A DNA stretch of 8,930 nt from Lentisphaeria bacterium (lineage in GTDB: Bacteria; Verrucomicrobiota; Lentisphaeria; Oligosphaerales; Oligosphaeraceae): assembly GCA_016287975.1 (NCBI GenBank), contig JAEEXV010000068.1, positions 1 to 8,930 of the forward strand, read 5' to 3'. Under the pieces are notes generated by a model. It ran no database searches. It was not told the origin of the DNA and was given only the letters and a program-made list of their open reading frames with translations. This document shows, in pieces, positions 5,443 to 8,930 of the stretch. Position 1 is the stretch's first letter. Each line of letters begins with the position of its first letter. A program made the position numbers and the translations under genes.

Positions 5443-8400
5443 CTATTTGACTTTGGCGGACGTCCCCAGTTCCTTGTCGAGCTGCTTGACCAGCCCGCGG
5501 AACTCCTTCGATTCGCAGGCGCCCTTGACCACCGAACGCGCCAGGTCCTTGAAGGACTCCGTCAGCGCGGCATTCATATCCGTGTCATGCAGGAAGATGG
5601 TCTGCGACCGCAGCGGATTCGCCACTTCCTTGAGCGCCGTCTGCTGGAGTGCCTCGGCCTTCTCCGCCGTCTTCTGGCCCATCACGTTCATCAGCGTGCC
5701 GACCATCTGCGGAATGAGCCCGCCCAGTTTCGGATTCGAGCGCGTCTTCGCGGAGATCTTCCCGCTGGTCGAGATGTCCTCGCCGCCGAAGCGCTCCCGC
5801 AGCGCCTCCAGCAGGAACGTCTGCGCCTTCCCCGCCACCTCGGGCAGTTGCTGCATCTGGTCCACCCGCGTCTGGCACGACATTCGGAAGGAGTTGATGT
5901 TGCGGACATGCTTCGCGAAGCGTTCCTCGATGTCCGAGCGCCAGCGCTGGAGCCCCTCGATGGTGAGGGTGCTGCCGCGCATCTCCTTCTCAACCACCTT
6001 CATGTTCATGTCCAGCAGTTTGCGAAGCCCCATGTGGTTCACCACCACCGCCTGCCGCACAAACTTCGAGCGGTCGCTGTCCTGGATGCCCTCCAGGTCG
6101 AAGAGCTCCTTGGAGTTGCCCGTCAGGCGCGCGACCTGCTCGGCCTTCACCTTCTCCTCCAGCTCCATGATCATCACCGAGGTCCCGTTCTCGTTGATGA
6201 ACTGCAGGAACGAGGCCAGATACTCCTGCGAGAGCAGCGGCTCGGCGATCCTCCCCTCGTTGGCCATCCGCTGCTGCAGGTCGTGCACCCGCTGCGTGAA
6301 GTGCTCCATCGCCATCTCCTTGAGCGTCGTGCTCTTCCCGTCCCTGCTGATCGGCAGCGTCGGCAGGTCGTATTTCTCCAGCCACATCTCGAAGAGCTTC
6401 AGCGCGGGTTCCAACTGCGTGTTTCGGAACTCGCCCTGCAGGATGGTCGCCTGGATGCCGACCACCGCCGCGCGCAACCCCGCGTTGAAGTCTTTGAACA
6501 CGCCCCTGGCCGCCTGCATCGCCTGCGTCCCCGAATCGCGCCCGTAGACGCAACTGGTCATCAGCGCCCGCCGCATATCCCCCATCAGCTGCTGGACCGT
6601 ATCGCCCTTGACCCAGGTCTTGACATTCTCCAGAACCGCCGCCTTCGTGGTCTCATCGTCCATGAACTCATTGAAGCCGTTGGCTTCCAGAAGGTAGCGC
6701 AGACTATCCTCGAAGGCCTTGGGCTGGCTGGGGTCGAGCCGCGTCAGGTTCAGATCCCGTTTCATCAACTCCAGCGTATCCGCGAAGAACTGCGCGGCCT
6801 TGTCCTTTCCTGCCTGGCCCAGCCACTCCTCAGGCTTGTTGCAGATCTCCGTCTCCATTCTTTCACGCAGGCGCGGAGCCAGCGTTTCGCGGAAGAACTG
6901 GATGTCCGCGTCGGTGGCGCCTGACTGCTTGAGCTCGCCCAGGCGCGCCTCCATCCCCGCATTCAATTCGGGGATGGCATTCTCGTAGGCGTCGGTGACC
7001 GCCTGGCTGTATTTCAGATAGGCGGCGAAGTTCTTGTCAAGCACGCCGTTCAGCGTGTCGGAGAGCATCTTGTCGAAGGCGCGCGCCGCGACCTTGAGGT
7101 CGGGCAGCTTCTCCGCCTTGCTGAAGTCCTCCAGCGTCATCGCCAGTTTCTTGTCCAGCACCGCCTTCGTGAGGCTGGAGTACTTGTCCAGGCTGGGCTG
7201 CACTGTCTTGAGGAACTGGTCGCGGAAAGCCGTGTAGGACTTCATCCGCTGATCGGAGCGGCTCTGGATTTCCTGGTTGACCCGCGCCGTGAAGCCGTCC
7301 TTCCCGCCGATCGAGAAGAGCATCGGGAAGTCTTTGATGCGTTGGATCACCAGATCCACCGTCGGCTTCGCCAGGTTCGCCACCTCGGCGGCGGAAAGCC
7401 CGGGATAGGCGGCGCGCAGGCGCAGCGTCTCGTCCTGCGGCAGCCGCGCCTCCAGCGTCACCCCGTGCTCGTCAAACTCGCCCATCCAGGCCCCCACCGC
7501 CAAGATCCGCTCGTGGGCGGCAAGGAGAATGGTGCGGTCGATGTTCAGGCGGGTGTCGTCGTAGGAGAACTCCTGTTCGATTGCCGCGTCGGCCCCCTCC
7601 TTCTCGTAGACCTCGGGGTGCTCCAGGTAGCGCTCCTTGAGCGCGGCGATCCGCTTGTGCTGGGCCAGCATGACATCGCCAGTCAGGGCGTCGACGACGG
7701 CCTTGAGTTCCGCCTTGCCCAGTCTCGCGTTGTCCTGCATCGCCTCGGGGCCAGCCTTGATCTGCTCCCTGACGTTGTCGGCGACGATTTTGCGCAGCGT
7801 GTCCTCCAGGCGCGCCCCGTAGGTCTCCGCCTTCTTCACGTAGGCGTTGGCCGCCTTCGTGAAGGCCTCCTGGAACTTGGCGGCGAACTGCGCGTCGACT
7901 GGCGCCTTGGAGACCTTCCGCCCCTTCAACTGGTCATGGAGCACCTGGAAGTACACCCGTTCAAGCCCGTGGCGCAGCGCAGGGCCGGTCAGTTGCGGAT
8001 CCAGCGGCGGCTGGCGGCCCGAAAGAGCATGGATGAAGCCCGTGACCGCGGGGCCCGCGTCCATCAGCCCATTCCTGACCTTGATGTTGCTGGTGGAGTG
8101 GGACAGGACGGCGATGTCCAGGCGCTGCGTCATCTCCGCGATGACCGCGTTCCGCTCCTCGTTGAGGTATTTCGTGAGCAGCTTCACCCCTTCCGCCGCG
8201 TCCTTGAGGAGATTGTCCGACTGGACTGGCAGGGGGGAATGCTCGAAGAAGCGGCGGATCGCGCGCTGGCCGGCCTCCTGGAGGCGTCCGCGGAAGTCGG
8301 CGAGGAGGTTCGTGTAGTCGTCCTCGTAGAGGTTTCCCTTCTTGGACTGCTTCGTGAGGAGTTTCTGGTAGCCCTGGAGGGTCTTCTCCAGAATCCGTCC

Positions 8401-8930
8401 CATCTTCTGCTCACGGAAGTCCCGATAGGCGACCGCGGTGCGGTTGAGCTGGTTGAGGGCCTTCGAGAGGCCGCCTTTATCCCCGCCTTCCAGGTGCAGC
8501 CGCTCCTTCCCCTTCGAGAGGACGGCCTTGTCGACGCGCTGGTTGAGGATGTTGGGCAGCGTGTAGGTGAAGAGGTTCTCGTAGAGCGTGCGGCCGCCGC
8601 CGATCGTGTTGATCACGTTGCCGATCTGGTCCGTCATCTCCTTGATGAAGGTCTTCGCGTTGCCCCCCTGCGCGAACCGCCCGTTCCCGACCTTCCAGCG
8701 CTCGCCGTATTGCAGTTGCAGCGCAGGCACGAGCTGCCTGTCGACGAACTCCTTGACCTTGTCCTTCGCCTCGACCACCTTCGGATTCGCATTCTCCGTC
8801 CCCCGCGTAAAGTGCTTGAGCACGAAGCGGGCGGCGTAGTTGTCGACGGCGGCCTCCGCGCGGAAGAGGTCGGCCATGCCCGCGACCTGCTTCCCATACT
8901 GCTCCGCCTCGGCCCTCTTGAGCCCCGCGC
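5443..8930 (-). CDS. Giant helical protein, candidate type III secretion substrate, 5'-partial
   Basis: At least 1161 residues are encoded before the TAG at 5443-5445. The first in-frame ATG is at 8877, but the frame is open upstream to the right edge, and those 17 codons (reading LKRAEAEQYGKQVAG before the ATG) look coding. No Shine-Dalgarno precedes that ATG, so the real start probably lies beyond the window. The sequence is nearly all predicted-helical and charged, with no signal peptide, membrane segment, nucleotide-binding loop or catalytic motif that I can see. Only four cysteines occur (about residues 679, 776, 1001 and 1121 from the 8877 Met). A glycine-containing stretch near residue 1053 (PKLGGLIPQMVGTLMNVMG) is the main break in the C-terminal part. 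I do not recognise a family. Three chaperone-like genes follow directly, which suggests a secreted effector, translocator or large structural substrate. Alternatives are a cytoplasmic scaffold or a phage-like structural protein. Confidence 0.9.
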   Translation of the reverse strand, partial: AGLKRAEAEQYGKQVAGMADLFRAEAAVDNYAARFVLKHFTRGTENANPKVVEAKDKVKEFVDRQLVPALQLQYGERWKVGNGRFAQGGNAKTFIKEMTDQIGNVINTIGGGRTLYENLFTYTLPNILNQRVDKAVLSKGKERLHLEGGDKGGLSKALNQLNRTAVAYRDFREQKMGRILEKTLQGYQKLLTKQSKKGNLYEDDYTNLLADFRGRLQEAGQRAIRRFFEHSPLPVQSDNLLKDAAEGVKLLTKYLNEERNAVIAEMTQRLDIAVLSHSTSNIKVRNGLMDAGPAVTGFIHALSGRQPPLDPQLTGPALRHGLERVYFQVLHDQLKGRKVSKAPVDAQFAAKFQEAFTKAANAYVKKAETYGARLEDTLRKIVADNVREQIKAGPEAMQDNARLGKAELKAVVDALTGDVMLAQHKRIAALKERYLEHPEVYEKEGADAAIEQEFSYDDTRLNIDRTILLAAHERILAVGAWMGEFDEHGVTLEARLPQDETLRLRAAYPGLSAAEVANLAKPTVDLVIQRIKDFPMLFSIGGKDGFTARVNQEIQSRSDQRMKSYTAFRDQFLKTVQPSLDKYSSLTKAVLDKKLAMTLEDFSKAEKLPDLKVAARAFDKMLSDTLNGVLDKNFAAYLKYSQAVTDAYENAIPELNAGMEARLGELKQSGATDADIQFFRETLAPRLRERMETEICNKPEEWLGQAGKDKAAQFFADTLELMKRDLNLTRLDPSQPKAFEDSLRYLLEANGFNEFMDDETTKAAVLENVKTWVKGDTVQQLMGDMRRALMTSCVYGRDSGTQAMQAARGVFKDFNAGLRAAVVGIQATILQGEFRNTQLEPALKLFEMWLEKYDLPTLPISRDGKSTTLKEMAMEHFTQRVHDLQQRMANEGRIAEPLLSQEYLASFLQFINENGTSVMIMELEEKVKAEQVARLTGNSKELFDLEGIQDSDRSKFVRQAVVVNHMGLRKLLDMNMKVVEKEMRGSTLTIEGLQRWRSDIEERFAKHVRNINSFRMSCQTRVDQMQQLPEVAGKAQTFLLEALRERFGGEDISTSGKISAKTRSNPKLGGLIPQMVGTLMNVMGQKTAEKAEALQQTALKEVANPLRSQTIFLHDTDMNAALTESFKDLARSVVKGACESKEFRGLVKQLDKELGTSAKVK

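Noticed and set aside
5126..6924. Long plus-strand open frames opposite the giant gene (473 and 445 codons)
   Set aside because: They lie antisense to a continuous minus-strand frame of over 1160 codons, with compositions rich in S, R, H and L typical of shadow frames in GC-rich DNA, and no ribosome site.

Overview
The window is GC-rich, and every confident gene lies on the minus strand. A BspA-type leucine-rich-repeat protein with a Sec signal peptide, CesT-like type III secretion chaperones, strong Shine-Dalgarno sites in some genes only, and dense GC-rich palindromic repeats between genes together suggest a PVC-superphylum bacterium (Verrucomicrobiota, Lentisphaerota or Kiritimatiellota), perhaps host-associated. 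This placement is inference; the window has no rRNA, tRNA or marker gene.

Layout from right to left, which is the direction of transcription. (1) 8930-5443 encodes a very large, apparently helical, cysteine-poor protein. Its frame is still open at the right edge, so the true start lies outside the window. (2) Three small genes follow immediately: 5431-5003, 5006-4512 and 4509-4054. Their products are divergent members of one family that looks like CesT/Tir-type secretion chaperones. Spacing is 11 nt, a 4-nt ATGA overlap, and 2 nt, so the four genes form one tightly coupled operon. A GC hairpin just beyond the last stop (4035-4013) may end it. (3) 3203-4012 has no credible gene. It holds several families of palindromic and direct repeats that create spurious open frames. 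(4) 3020-3220 is an AT-rich island with three AT-rich palindromes, and probably holds the promoter of the next gene. (5) 2929-2243 is a conserved-looking hypothetical protein with a four-cysteine cluster. (6) 2242-1896 is intergenic with several palindromes. (7) 1895-1 is the 5' part of a secreted BspA-like LRR_5 protein that runs off the left edge.

The most interesting unit is the operon of one giant protein plus three chaperones. It looks like a large secreted (type III) substrate encoded with a dedicated set of three chaperones. The large protein resembles no family I can name, and no secretion apparatus gene is in the window, so the secretion role rests on the chaperone family resemblance and the operon structure.
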